Shown: positions 1-12,592 of the stretch, piece by piece
Position numbering within the stretch: the first letter of the stretch is position 1
Layout: each line of letters begins with the position of its first letter
Assembly: GCA_031835245.1 (NCBI GenBank)
Contig: JAVKOQ010000116.1
Coordinates: 96,001 to 160,000, forward strand
Reading direction: 5' to 3'
Source: Balamuthia mandrillaris
Lineage: Eukaryota > Discosea > Longamoebia > Balamuthiidae
DNA length: 64,000 nt
Made by a program: the position numbers and the translations under genes
Notes under the pieces: generated by a model
Databases searched by the model: none
The model's input: only the letters and a program-made list of their open reading frames with translations
What the model was told of the DNA's origin: nothing

Positions 1-670
1 GTGGTTAGGCTCCAACAAGATAACCCGTGTGGAGGTACCTCCAGCTGCACCTATGCTTGTTTTTCTTTGCTCCTCTTCCGTTTCTAGAAACTCATGCTCT
101 CCCTTTCATTTATGGCTTTAGGGATTGCAACACCTCACCAGTTTAAAGAAGTTGAGTCTGCAGGTGAATTTTTTTTTAAAATGTTTGCTGTAAATCGTTT
201 CACCTAACTCCGCGGTACCAATCTCAGAGCAATAGGCTTACAGAGCTTTCCGGTTTTGAAACGCTCATTAACCTAGAGGAGCTTTATCTCAGCCATAACG
301 GTATCGCTACTATACAGGGCCTTGAAACTTTGGTGCCTATTCTATTTGATCTCTCCCTTTCTCCCTCTCTCTCGCCAGAAGATGCTCTCTTTAATCTTTG
401 AGACCTGAGCTTTGCGTGCTGAAATACAAGCAACCCTGATGGCGACTTTCTCTTTTTTTTTTCTTCTTGTATTTTGGTTATTCTTTATCTGACTACTTCT
501 TACTTTACTTGGCGGTGATTCCAATGTGTTATTCCACAGACCTCGTTGCAGATTTTAGATATTTCGTCGAACCGGATTGCTCGTCTTGAGAACGTGACTC
601 ACCTCTCCTCACTCCAAGAGCTTTGGGTATGGTTTTATGAGCTTTTCCTCCTGGCGTCCCTAATTTGAGC

Positions 671-705
<35 letters not shown>

Positions 706-915
706 GTCTCTTCGTTCTCCAAAAAGATGAACAACAACCAATTGGAGAGCTTTGAGGAAGTGGAATCGTTGGTATGCTTGAAGGAGCTGGAGACAGTCTA
801 CTTGCATGGCAACCCGCTGGCCCAGGACACCCAATACAGGCCTAAAGTTATACGTGCACTTCCCTCCCTCACCCAACTTGATTCCAGTATGGTCATTCGT
901 AACATTCCCAAATGA
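1..915 (+). CDS. SDS22/PPP1R7-like leucine-rich repeat protein, 3' part
   Basis: Partial gene; the 5' end lies outside the window. Exons <1..34, 122..163, 228..332, 540..626 and 727..915 (stop TGA) join in one frame and give consecutive SDS22-type leucine-rich repeats (LGSNKITRVE, NRLTELSGFETLINLEELYL, SNRIARLENVTHLSSLQELW) ending in a cap with ETVYLHGNPLAQDTQYRPKV and LPSLTQLDS. That cap is characteristic of PPP1R7/SDS22, the conserved regulatory subunit that binds protein phosphatase 1 catalytic subunits in nucleus and cytoplasm. Introns are GT-AG, 64-207 nt, one carrying a (CT)n tract just before its acceptor. The gene is convergent with the PARP gene, 152 bp away. Family assignment is strong; function is inferred from the family. 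Confidence 0.85.
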
Positions 916-1067
916 TGTGCTTATCTCATTTACTCTCCTCTCTCTCCTCTTCTTCTTCCCTAAACTAAAAATAAGATAAGGCATTCAATGTATAAACGTT
1001 TTATTCATACGACAAAAACAAGGAGTTAAACGAACTCGTAGTTGAGTAGGAATGCATCCTTCCGTGG

Positions 1068-4000
1068 CTAAGGGAGTGTATAAGTGATGAGGTAGTCAGG
1101 GTAGGCGTGGTTAAGAGTGTAAATCATGAAGACCTTGCTACCGTTCGTGTGGCCAGAGACGCTGTCATAGTCCTCCACAAAGCCAAGCGAGTTAGAGGTA
1201 CTTTTTTGTGGCGGTTTGGTGAGAGCCCGGTTGCTCTGTAGCTCAACGTTGTCACCTACCAACACCTTGACGAGGAACATCTGTTTGAGATTATCGCTGG
1301 TGGTGTGGGCATAGTCGTGGGAGTAGCTTGCGTTGAGAGCAAAGTAATTGGCCAGACCCCATAAGCCCTGACGACCGGAAACGCGCATATCGAAGCCCTC
1401 CTGTCCGTTGTAAATGCAAGAGGGATGGGCAGTGCGTGTACCATGGAAGAGAAGGCACTCGTTGGCATCCCCTCCGTTCTTAAGAATAAGAACGGAGATG
1501 GCCTTGCAGTTGGCGTATTTCTCCCACAGCCATTTGTTTTGCACTCGCTCAACGCTGCGGATGGAGACCGTCGGCATCGTGATCTTCATTTGTTTCTCCA
1601 CTTGCTGCCACTCCTCACCAGTCGGCTGGATGGGGACCAGCACACAGGTTTGGGTTTGTGGCTCCCATTGTCGTGGGAATGCTACCCTGTGGGATCCGAT
1701 GGCCTTGTAGACCAGAGGGGTTATTTCGGATTTGGCCTGTTGGAGGGTGCTTTTGGGGCCTTCGAGCTGAAGCGCGGGAGAACCATCCAACTTCTTGCAA
1801 ACGCTTATTGTCACGAAGAATCTCTGGGCAGTTCTCTCAAGTTCCTCAAGGTGGGCGTTGGTGAGCTCTCCTGGCAGCTCGAGTTGAGTGGTCGAGCGTT
1901 GCTTTTGCAGCAATGTTTCGAATTTGCTTAGCCCTTTGGAGAGTTCCGTTTTGAGCCCAATGAGTTCCACCGGCACCATCTTTACCCGTTCTTCCGCCTG
2001 GAGGCGTGGCGTTTGAGTGCCATCGTCTTTAGCTCTATCACCACTGCTGGCCTCAATGTAATCCAGCAGTTCCTGTTCCAGGTTGCGTGCCCTCCGCCGC
2101 ATACGATAACGGGTGCCGCTGGCATCAATGATGTTATGAGCAAAGATGGCTTTACATTGCACCGCGTGCCAACTGAAAAGAACCTCAGTAAAGTTGCGAT
2201 TCACAGCAATCTCCAGCTGTTGCTGTTCCATGGGACCAAGCGCCTCCCACCCTGCTGAGGTTTCAACCTCCCACACGAACTGGCTGGCAACGTCCTTGGG
2301 GGTACGTTTGATGGGTCTTGGGTTGGCTCGGTACTTTGTGTTGATCTCGGGCATGGCGTCGAAGTCGATCTCATAGGTGAACCCGTTCTTTTGTTTGAGG
2401 AGGTCGCCTGTGACCTCCACCTTGCCTCTTCCCTGCTGCTTGTTGTAGGCCACTTCAATCTGGTAATTCTGGTCTGGATCAAAGTCGGTGAAGGTGCCAT
2501 CATTTTCTCGCCAAGACCACTGATAGGCCAGTTCTTCAGGAGCTTTCAGCTGGGACACAGTCCGCACCTTGCACGTCTGTCGCAAGTTTTTGGCTTCTTC
2601 GTGCAGGTTGGCTTGCCAGAGGGCCACCACGGACGGCTTTACGTCGCACAGCCTAATGGTCTGCAAGGTGGAAGCCGTATTACGTGTCAGGTATGTCAAT
2701 ACAGCCTTCACTATCGTTTCAGCGCAGAGAGCCTCCGGAATGCCATAGATCCCAGAGCCGTTAGCGGGGAGCGAAACAGATTGCCAACCCTGTCCATCCG
2801 CCTCTCTGAGTGAGGCCGTAACTGCCTTTTGCAACAGCAGCAGCTCCTTCTCGCCTCCATTTCCCCAAATTGGAGCAACGGCGTGGATCACCCCTTTGAT
2901 GGGAGATGGGAGATCCCCTGCAGTGGTTACCACCGCTTCTCCTGTCGCAACTTGGCTGCGTTGCTGAATGAGGCGCTCACATTCCTCCCTGAGAGCATTA
3001 CCGGCTTTATCTGCAATCTTCTTAGCAACGCCGCCTACATGGTTAAGCTTACTATTGGCAGCGTTGACGATGCACTCCACTTGCTCCTTCAGCAGATTGC
3101 CCTCCACGACTTGAACGGTGCAGGTGCGGTCAGAGAGAGCCCTATACGTCAGCTCAGCAATCACTCGATTCTTGTCATGCTCCGGGAAGTTGAGATAGAT
3201 GCCAGTTTCGTTGAAGAACTTGTGCGCCTTCCGCCAACCATTCTTCGTGAAATTCCTTGCCACAATTGTGAGAATCTATTTTGCAACCAAGAATGACAAA
3301 AGCAACCTCGTCAGAAAAAAGCTAGCTAGCTTTCAGAAGAAAATAGAGATAAATAACCTGTGTTGTCTTCGTGCCAACAGCGGCGCGCAAGTCTTGCAGC
3401 AGATCCTGAAGCGCGCGTCGTGCGGTTTTAACGTTGTCTGGAGTTCCACGCAAAAAGATCTCTCCACTTCTGAGCTTGTGTTGACGGGCAAAGGCCACAT
3501 GGCACTGCTTTTGTATGTCCATATAGCGTCGATTGAAAGTTGACACCTGTCTGTTCTCCAACAGGTTGTGAAGATAGGGGGGAGTGAAGCCAAAGGGCTC
3601 TGATATCACTCTTGTATTTGCCAGTAAAGCTTGTAACGCTTGAACAGCTTCGGTTGCATCATCTGGATTGCGTGACCTCAACTCGACAGCCTTGTTGTCG
3701 TCATCCAGTCTCAACCACGTGAGGTTCCATTCCTTTTTGAATTTGTAGAGATCGATCTTCTTTTCTTTCCATATTAACCTAGCAAGCTGGGTGTAGGTGG
3801 AGGGGTCTTCGGGCTTCCAAACCATAGGTCCTGCGCAGAGTTTTTTGATCTCGTCTTCTACTTCTGCTATCATTTTGTCGTTGGTACCAAGTATTGTGAT
3901 CTGCATAATAAGCTAAACCTATAAGTCGTACGTCCCTCAAAGTCATGGAGGAGGTGGAGGAGGAGGGGGTACCGTGAAGCCCTTTGTTCTGCTTTCCTCA

Positions 4001-7000
4001 ACATTGATGTACACGTCGTAATTGTCTTCCAGCTCACGTCTGGCTTCTTTAATGTCGTTCCTATCCACCTTTTTCTTGGGGTCGAAAGAGATAACTCTGG
4101 GAGAGCGAAGTTTCTCGCACATTCGCAAAATGTCTCTTTTAGCTTGCTCCACATTCGATCGAAAGCCTTTCATGGTGAACAACTCGCGTGACTTGTCCTC
4201 TTTTGGGCCGAAGAACAGGTTGTGTTGGCTTTTGAGGCTGCGAATCTCCTCCTTTCTCTTTGCGTTGAGGTACTGGAAGCGTTCTTTCGTCAGGGTGACC
4301 TCTTCTTCTACCACGGTGCCTTTGTCAATAAAAGTTCTTATCTCTCTCTCCACAGTCTCAACTGATTCCGCAGAGAAACCCCTTAAGTCGATGCGTCCCT
4401 TCAGATTTTTGTTGACCATAACAGCATGCCGCTTCACGCAAAGCGAGGTGTTGTATCGTTTGACAGCAGGATGTTCTCTAGAGGTGAACGAGATAGAGGA
4501 ACTGGTAACAGCTAAGCTCTCCAGCAACTGCTTCACGTGAGCCTGACTTCCCATTGGATGATAAACAAGCGCCGTCACTGTCGCTGAGCGAGCAGTTCCG
4601 AATCTGGAGTAGGTTATTGGCTGGCTGTTTCTATAACAGAAATCCTTTTTGGGCACCGTCGCATAGCGAATGTTTTGCAGTCCTTGTTCTGCTTCGTCGT
4701 CATCTTCTTCTTCTTCTTCGTAAATCTTTTCCTCTTCCTCCTCTTCATTTTTGTAGAAAATAGAGGGTGTGCTGTGTTCGGCAGATTTGTCACGGAAGAC
4801 GACTACCCTAGCGGGTACCTTTCCACGTAACTGTTGCACCAAGAATGCCTCGAGAACCGGCACAAGAGGGCCACTCACCCCGCTCACCTCTTTTCTCGTC
4901 TCAAGAATATCGTTGATGAGGTGCTGCAACGTTGGGTTTAGGTCCGTTAGGGCGTCGCGGGGACCTTTCAGGCAAACTTGGTCAGGTTTCGGAAACAGCA
5001 CCTTCAAGCCCTCTAGTTGCCCTCTTCGGACTAGCTCCGGCAAAGCATACTCCTTAAAGAACATGACCTTTCCTGGAGGCATCGAAAGCCTTAAAAACCC
5101 ATCCGTCGCGCCCAAGAGCTCGCGTATGCTCGCAAGGCAGGCAACCACAGCGTCTTGGGTCCCCGCCACGGCCAACTGCCCTGTTTCGCGGCAGTGTTGG
5201 AGGTTCACATCGAACTCTTTGGCCAGTTTCTGCAAGTCCTGGGAAAGGCGATAAAAGTCTTGCGGAGGAATGCACTCTGTCCGGTCCACTACCAACTCGT
5301 TACGTAGCTGGGTAGCGTAGCCTTGGATGGACTGCGCCTCCTCGGCTTCTCCTCGAAGAACGTAGGAGATCTTGTTGCCGTCTCGCCAGCTCACCAAGGC
5401 GGTCGTCTTGCTATCTACGAATGAGCGACCCGACCGCCTCTGGAGGAGCCTCGCTTACTCGAGGAATTTCTCTTCCTACCACCAAGATTTATGGTGCCAA
5501 GTTTGGATGCTCCATCGTTATCGAGTGGATAGGATGGTGATCGGGTCGGTGATTTTGGTGAGGAGGGCTTGGTAGGAGTGTTAAGGAGTATGGTTACGTT
5601 GTATTGCTCTTCGGTTGCTTTTATTTCAGCTCGCTTCTTCTTTAAGTAGTAGATCTGAATGGCCTCCAGCGTCTCTGTTTTTATCGCCCTCTTGTCCGAC
5701 AATCGTCTCCCTGCTTCAACAGTTACCTGTAAATGGAGAGTAAGCATTGAGTGGTTGCACTCTATAGAGAGCGGGATTGTTTATATTTACCTCAGTACCA
5801 AACAGAAAAAGCTTTCTCGCACGGCCCAAAGCAACGAATGCTTGCTCATTAGAAACAGGGACTCTAATACTGTCGGACCCTATTTCAATTTGTCCCACTC
5901 GAGATCCGGGACTAACAGTGGTAAATGCTTGTATGACGGCAGTGGATACTTGTCCTTTAGGCTTATCTGGAAAAGAAGGAACTAGCGTAACCACCCAGTG
6001 AGGCACTTCGCCTTCAAATGGAGAAATTGGGATCTGCAACGAAGAGAGATGCGTTTGAATATGAATGCTCGGGTGATAAGATGCATGTAGGTTCAAACCT
6101 TCATTCCTAGGACGTCAACATGCTTTTTGGTAAGGAGCTGTTGATAGAGATTGTGGTCACTTATTTCTACGTATACTTTCCCGTTGCGATGGGTTATGAA
6201 TGCTTTCTTGTCCGACGCAAGCAGGACGGCTTGGAGTGCACTGATTCCTTCCGAGTTCATTGTGGGAGGGAGAGCTGCCACAAGTTTTAGGCTTGCTCTT
6301 GTAAAAGGGTTGAGAGGTCGGGCAAGCGGCTCCTGTATTTGCAAAGGGTTAGTGACATAACCAAAAATAGGATAACCCAGCTTGTTACCTTCTGTTCTGG
6401 TGGGGGTGATTTCACTGTGGTTATTGAAGGGGCGCTCGAGGGGGATAACACACGTAGATGGAGCAACCTAGCTTTTGCTTCGGTAGTTCGCAGATGAAGA
6501 AACGCTTCGTTCCTTCTTTTACTATAATACAATTCCTCAATTGATTCTTGCTCGATGTGCTGCATGACCGCAGCAGAGAGCATTGCTTCAGTTAGGTTTA
6601 GGTGAGAGGGTATTTGTAGTTTTACTCTCAGAGAAGAGCGCTTTAGCACTTTGACCTAACGTAAAAGTGAGCAACGTATTTTGGATTACAAGGTTTGATG
6701 AAATAGCAATACCTGCTCCCCGCGCAACAAGAAGGTTTGACCTGTAATTTCGTTAAACTCTTTTGTGGACAGCTTTATGAAGGCCTCGGCGTTTTCGTTA
6801 GTCTCCACATCATCCTCTTTCAATTCAACTCCAAAGCAGTTCAACCACATGTCAACCATTGTTTTGGCATCCATAGGAACAGGGAGGTAGAGGCAAGCTT
6901 CCTGCTTAGTGGCTGACTCTAAGGAAATGGAAACCTGCAAAACGAACCGTAAAGCAGTGTCATTAAACCTCTGGTTGCGCACCAAATAGCAAGCGTTTAC

Positions 7001-7523
7001 CTTGTTCCCCCTGATTATTATTTCTTTCAACTGAAGCAACATTTTTTCTTCGTCAGGAGAAGAAGGAATGATGGCAACCTTGCCTGCTGCGAGATCCAGG
7101 CGGATCTGTTCGCACGAAAGGTTAACGTCCTGGTAATAAAAGACCTTAGCAATTCCTTCCACCGTTGTCATGGGAGGTACATTGCTTAGACACACATGTT
7201 TGGCATCAGGCCTGTTTTTGTTCGAAGGAGAGCTAGTGGGAGTCAAGCACCATGTCAGAATACATAATGAGCAGGTTCAACGACCAGTTTACCTGTGTTC
7301 CTCGATACCGAATGCTCTTCTTGGATAGAAGCATTTCCGCATGCTCTTGAGCTTCAAACATAAGCACAACCTTTGCGCCCTCCTTATTAGCGGTTACCTT
7401 CATACCAAACGTCACTTCCACAAAGTCAACTAGTTCTTGAACTGTTCCACCAGACCATCCACTGACACAAACTTCAGCTAAGGAGTTCCTTTGATCCTTC
7501 TCCAGAACATCGTGAACAAAAAT
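1068..7523 (-). CDS. PARP14-like mono-ADP-ribosyltransferase (RRM-KH-macro-WWE-ART)
   Basis: Exons (read from high to low): 7523..7309, 7232..7001, 6934..6713, 6655..6389, 6332..6099, 6033..5791, 5726..5459, 5414..3973, 3900..3358, 3275..1068. They keep frame at every junction and give about 1957 residues. Order: RRM-like N-terminal segments, a long series of degenerate RRM/KH-like modules, an acidic stretch, a proline run, one macro domain (motif VNAANSKLNHVGGVAKKI), two WWE domains (YQWSWREND, SQFVWEVET) and a C-terminal PARP catalytic domain (LLFHGTRTAHP, GLWGLANYFALNASYS, VFMIYTLNHAYPDYLITY). This is the PARP14/PARP10 layout. The triad reads H-Y-V, with no glutamate, so mono- rather than poly-ADP-ribosylation is inferred. 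The donor of exon 7309 (CG|GTATCG) was chosen because it alone fits the frame well; an alternative extending the RRM by about 10 residues is possible. An AATAAA lies near 1000 on this strand. Confidence 0.85.
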
Positions 7524-7703
7524 CTGACAGTAAAAACAAATGGCGTAAGCGCCGATCAACTATTATAAGAAAGAAAAGAAAACTAGCAGAAGAAGAAGAA
7601 GAAGAAGAAGAACAAGAAGAAGAAGAAGAAGAACAAGAACAAGAAGAACAAGAACAAGAACAAGAAGAACAAGAACAAGAGGAAACTTGAAAGCATAACT
7701 AAC

Positions 7704-7831
7704 CCAAATTGAGTTCCGTGCGACTTAGAGGATGGAATTGTCTTGAAAAAATAGTGCTAAGAAGCAGAACAACGCTGTTCTTCCTGGATTTTAAAAAAAA
7801 AGGAGTCGACATTAGTAAAGAGGCAAGAGAG

Positions 7832-7863
<32 letters not shown>

Positions 7864-7988
7864 AGCAACGGACCTGCCGCAAGTCCTGACTTGAGTGAAG
7901 CGCAGAAGATCTAGAAGGTCGTGCAACGCTCTATCTAGACCTCCTTTTACTGTAGTGCCGAAAGCAAGTTCGTGTACCAACGCTATAT

Positions 7989-8028
<40 letters not shown>

Positions 8029-8151
8029 CGAGAGAGAAAAAAGACAATCGTCTACGATACTGTCAGGTGTTCTCCAAAGATTGGATGCTGCCATGACGGG
8101 TATTTCGTTTGTATCCAACTCAGGTAAGGCGCTCGAAAGCAGATCTTCCAT
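7704..8151 (-). CDS. Probable 5' exons of the PARP14-like gene
   Basis: Three candidate exons (8151..8061 from an ATG, 7982..7874, 7783..7704) join in frame with each other and encode MEDLLSSALPELDTNE..., then VHELAFGTTVKGGLDRAL..., then SVVLLLSTIFSRQFHPLSR. They carry good donors (GTATCG, GTCCGT, GTTAGT) and acceptors after pyrimidine tracts. The last exon ends in phase 1 while the next PARP exon at 7523 enters in phase 0, so the final junction does not fit by one base. Either an exon is mis-chosen, a small indel exists, or the PARP gene starts elsewhere. The intervening intron holds a GAA/CAA array (7587-7682), and two GA arrays lie inside the other introns. Confidence 0.4.
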
Positions 8152-8531
8152 TATCAACTCTCGTTTCCTTCGCTCGTTATTTCTTCTGCTTCTCCTGCTT
8201 TCCGTGCCTCCTCTTTCATCGTTCCATCTCCTCTCTCTTGAAACCTGGTCTAGCTAAGTTCATTTGTTCTCTTTGCCCAACTTCAACGAACATGTTTCCA
8301 CCACTTGTCGATCTCGCGCTTGAGAAAGTTTTACTCTTCCAAGTAACGATGGTTAATTTATAGATCCCTTTGGAAAGTGTGGAGTGAGTGAAATGAGATT
8401 TCAAAAGGAACAAGGCAAAGAAAAACTCATTTCGCAATAGTCGCTTTTTGGTTGATAGATATAACAAAGTAATGTCAGCTCGAGTGAGCCTCAACACAGA
8501 CAAGAAGGGAAAAGAGAAAGCAAGGTTATCT

Positions 8532-11500
8532 TCAATCATAGAGGATCTTCTTCCACCCCTCCTCCTTTTCCACAGCTTCAATGTCCTGCACCCATTTGTT
8601 TCTGTTGCTTTCAGTAGGTAAAAAGAATGTAAATGCAGAATGGGGTTGCCCTGCCTTCGCCAGTTTAAAGCTATTGCTTTCTGTTTATGGTTAAAAAAAG
8701 AGTTTTAGCGAAAAATCAAATGAAGGAAAGAAGAGAAAGAATAAGAGAGCTAACCTGAAGAAGGTTCGAGTTTATAGCCATCTTTGAAGCGAAGAGACTC
8801 TTTGTACTTGGTTTTCGGTCGTGCCTCCATAAAAGTGCCACCTTTGGCTTTGGTTTTCATTCTTGTGACGACTAGCATGTCACTGAAAAGATACAAATAC
8901 TCGCGGTCCTCTTTCTTCCTGTTCGGGAATAACACTTCTGCCACGCCCTCTCTTATGAATCTGCGATGCGCCACATAAAGGGCCTGAGAGAGAGAGAGAG
9001 AGAGAGAAGATGAGTTTCGAGTAAGTAGTTTTTATCAGTAGTAGTCTTACGCCAATGCCCGATATGCTCTTTTGTATGGATTGTATGCTGCGGCGATTGT
9101 CTTCATCCTTCTTCTTTTTGTCCACGTGAAGATTGAGTTCTTTCACTTTGTCCAATGCAGCTATAATGTTGCCATAATCGACATGTTCTTGGCATGTGTA
9201 CTTCAACAAGCTCTGAAATAATTGAAGAGAGATAATCAGTTAGTTGAGAAAGAGGAAAAGGAACAGAAGAGACAAAACAAACCTCAAGCAAAATCTCATA
9301 ACGTGGAAGTCTTTGCACAGGAAGAATAAGGTAGTTAGCAAGTGACATTTTAGATTTAACGCCCTATAAAAATTTTCAAACGTTAACGAGGTTTAGCCAA
9401 CGTTAGTTACTCAATCACCAATTATTCTGCTGCATCAGTGGCGATTCGCTGAAAGGTTACCTTTAGGAAAGCAACAAAAGCAGGTTTCTTCTCCAACTCA
9501 GTGAGTACTTGCACTTGACGTTCGTAATTGTTGAGATATTCGGTGTACAATCTGAGCACAGGGGCCTAGGTTTCATTACCGAATCGTTAGAACGAAAAAA
9601 CTGAGGGAAAGCAAGCACTAAGCAAAGCAGGAGAACAGTTGTTACTTTTTGTATGAAAATATCAGCAAACCGACAGTCGCTAGGCCAAGCGTCCATCCGT
9701 TCTTCCATCGCTTCCAAAATTTGTGTATTAAGACCGATAATGCTCTCAAGATTGGAAAATAGTTGTGTTATTTCTCTTTCCGTGATAAATGAGTGTGAAG
9801 ATCCTCGTAAAGGCGAGATAATGGCCTTTAAGATAGTGCAAAATCAGAAACAGAGTTTTAGAAGTTCGATTAAAGCCAGCATTTAAAAAATAAGCAACAG
9901 AGGGAGAAGGGGGAGAGGGAGGGAGGGGCAAATAGTCTTACCCTCTCCAAATCCTCGAGATTGGCCACGTACGACCTTTCTGTGGAGACTATCTCCCACA
10001 AGGCCATACTTCTCTTCCGCAATCTCTCCGATTCCGGTGCGATCAAAAAGTCAAGGGCTGCATTTAAAACACAAAAAGAGGAAAAGAAAAAGAGGAAAAG
10101 TTACAAATAGTTAATTTCGATTTGCTGAATGTGAGTAGAAAGAGAAACAAAAAGCAAAAGCAAAACTGAAAACAAAAAACAAAAAAAAACAAAAGTGAAG
10201 ACTAGAAAAATATAGAGTACACTGTACCTAAATTGCGGAACTTTTGGACTCGCAACCAAGACCGTATGTGTCGCTGGAGAATAACAATCTTACTGGTATC
10301 ATTTGCGTACCTCGACAAGTCAACGCTCTTTTGGGCTCGTGGCTGGGTGGTCTGCATGACCCTGCGTCGCATTGTATGGCCACTATTGAGAGGCCCTTGA
10401 TGCTGCAGATGCTGCTTTAGTTCTTGAAGCTGCTCCATTTGTTGGGCGGTTAACTTTTGCTTGTTTCTCAGCGTGCCTTTTCGCAGCGTGCCGATGGCAC
10501 TTGTTTGCTCGTCATTTTGGCTTGGAGCGGAGACAGCAGTGACAGTAGGTACGCCATTAGAGGAGTTGGAGAGTGATAATGGTTTCTGTAGCTGTGATGG
10601 TGGTGCTGGTGGTTGTGGACGAGAGCCCAAAGAGGGGGAACTGGCAAATACTCTCATAGAGCCTATACGAGATCCAGTGGAGGAAGATAAGGACAAAGGG
10701 CGTTGGGTGGGTAGGTTTGTAGTGGAAGCGGGCCTAGCGTTGCCTAAGGTAGGAGAAAGGCCTTGTTGGGCCTGAGCTCGCCGAGAAAGTGAGGGTGAAG
10801 CGGATTTGGCTGAGGGAGGAGATTGAGGCTGTGAGGTGTCTGGTTCTTCATCTGCCAGAAGACGAGCACGCACGATTTCTTCGGTGTTTGTGGAGCGAGC
10901 GGAGAGCACGAGATCATGGAGGACTTGAGCCACACGATCCCTCGCGCTTTCAACTTTCTGTCTGGCGGCAGCAGCACCGCTCAATTGGAAGCTTTCCTTA
11001 GCTGCGGAGAGTAGATTGTAGGTGGCTTCCTTGAGGTTCTCCTCTTCCTTAATGCGAAGGGCATGAGAAAAGTCGAGCAGCTGCTTCAGAGCGTTCCACG
11101 CGTTCTTGGCGATCTGCACAAAGGCGGTCTCATCTCCACCGGGCTGAATGGCGGCTGTGACCAGGTCCTTGACGGCAGTGGAACCTACTTTGGCGAGAGT
11201 TACAGTTTTGACTTGGATCGCTTTGGAGAGTTCCTCCGCCTCTGCCTCAATCCAACCTTCCTCTTCCTCTTCCTCCATTATCTTAAGCTCCTCCGAGGCA
11301 TCTATCACTTTTTTGATGGCGAGTGCCACTTCCTTGCAATGGGTCTCCAACAGCTGTTGAGTGCGAGAGGTTGTGGCAGCCGACTTTATCCGCCACACGG
11401 AGACGGTAGCCAATCGCACCAAAGGAAAGACAGAGTCCTTGACCGCCTTGGCGCTTGTTCTGAGGTCCTCAAAGAGGTCCAGGTAGTCCCGGTCGTTGAG

Positions 11501-11749
11501 GTAGAAACCCTTGTTCTCGTTGACAAAGGTGTGCACCATCACCGTCAGCTTGGCCGAGGTTTGCGGCACCCGCTTGGCGGCCTCCACGAAGGCATCCTTC
11601 ATAGCCTCGTTGTTGGTCTCATCTTCGGTGTTGATTCCGTTCACTGTCTCTACGATCTTTTTACAGTCCTCAATGATGCCCATGGCTACCTCTACTATAC
11701 TCTCGTAGAAGTAGTCATTGTCAGGGGGTAGTTCTAGCTCTTCTTCCAT
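8532..11749 (-). CDS. RhoGEF (DH-PH) with helical N-terminal region and IQ motif
   Basis: Exons 11749..10228, 10057..9942, 9825..9646, 9565..9461, 9363..9283, 9212..9051, 8983..8755, 8680..8532 (stop TGA) splice in frame to 847 residues. The first ~310 residues are all-helical and resemble a vinculin/talin-like bundle; then a Ser/Pro/Gln-rich linker, an IQ calmodulin-binding motif (ILQRHIRSWLRVQKFRNL), a Dbl-homology domain (SMALWEIVSTERSYVANLEDL at its start and the signature MSLANYLILPVQRLPRYEILLE) and a PH domain (YLYLFSDMLVVTRM, ending FLPTESNRNKWVQDIEAVEKEEGW). DH-PH pairs catalyse GDP release from Rho/Rac GTPases at membranes. Start: first ATG of the long exon; upstream codons open without an ATG. 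Which GTPase it acts on cannot be told. Confidence 0.88.
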
Positions 11750-12432
11750 TTCGCGATTTTTGTTTTTTTTAAAAAAAATCTTTCGTTGTTTTAGTTCACC
11801 GGCACTATTCTTGTTGTCGCTTCCTTCGATCGACACCGTTTTATTGTCTTTGAAGAACTTGCGTGAGGCCTTGTGTAGAGGAGAAGGATGATCAGTACCG
11901 TTCAAGATGAGGAACCAAAAAGAAAGGAGTAGCGTAGAACAGAGGGATCATCACGAAAAGGGAGAGAGAAAAACCAAGCCTCCAGATGAAAAATAACACG
12001 GGAAGAAACAAAAATAAAGGCACAGATTGAGGAAGGAGGGACACAAACCTACCAACTCAGAGAACCATCAAAGAGAAAGAAGAAGCCTTTGGCAAGCACT
12101 CAATGCTCTCGTTTCTTTTTGTCTACGAACAAAAAAAAAACAAAAAGATATCCACCGCAAATACCTCCTCCTCCACCTCTCAGATAGTCGCAACTATCAG
12201 TCGGCCAGCGCGATTGTCTTTGGTTGTTTGCTGCTCTCTTTTCCCCAACACAACCACACAAACCCAAAAAAAAAAAAAATAATAAAAGCACGGAAAGGAA
12301 ATGTCCGTCCCTCCTCCTCGCTTTGTTGCAGGACAACAACAAGGGACAACCCAAAAATTGGACCGTAGAGGGGAAGACAGTTTTGACTGTAGACACAACG
12401 ACAACCCAATTTAGTTGGGATTTGTGCAACAA
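11750..12432. other. Intergenic spacer between RhoGEF and tRNA-Leu
   Basis: No gene is supported here. The RhoGEF promoter should lie in the first part on the minus strand. Poly-A and poly-T runs occur (for example 12265-12285). Open frames are short and lack similarity to any family I recognise. Confidence 0.5.
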
Positions 12433-12516
12433 GCAAGAGTGCCCGAGCTGGTCAAAGGGGGTAGACTTAAGATCTACTGCGGTAACGCTTCGTGGGTTCG
12501 AACCCCACCTCTTGCA
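12433..12516 (+). tRNA. tRNA-Leu (anticodon UAA)
   Basis: Cloverleaf read directly: acceptor GCAAGAG pairs with CTCTTGC, discriminator A; anticodon stem GTAGA/TCTAC encloses loop CTTAAGA, so the anticodon is TAA (decodes UUA). A long type II variable arm with stem GCG-GTAA-CGC and T arm GTGGG-TTCGAAC-CCCAC are all present. The long variable arm agrees with leucine. No intron and no encoded CCA. The T-arm sequence GGTTCGAACCC is a good RNA polymerase III B box. A run of Ts (CATTCTTTTTA) follows 6-8 bases after the gene and can act as Pol III terminator. Confidence 0.96.
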
Positions 12517-12592
12517 ACATTCTTTTTATACTTTCTCAATTCAGGGATTTCGAGAATCGTGTCGTCCCAAGAGTTTTGCCTGGCAGGGTTGC

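Noticed and set aside
7699-8150. A single long minus-strand ORF with Ser-Leu repeats at the PARP 5' end
   Set aside because: The Ser-Leu runs come from (GA)n/(CT)n tracts inside introns with good splice sites; only the flanking pieces were kept as candidate exons.
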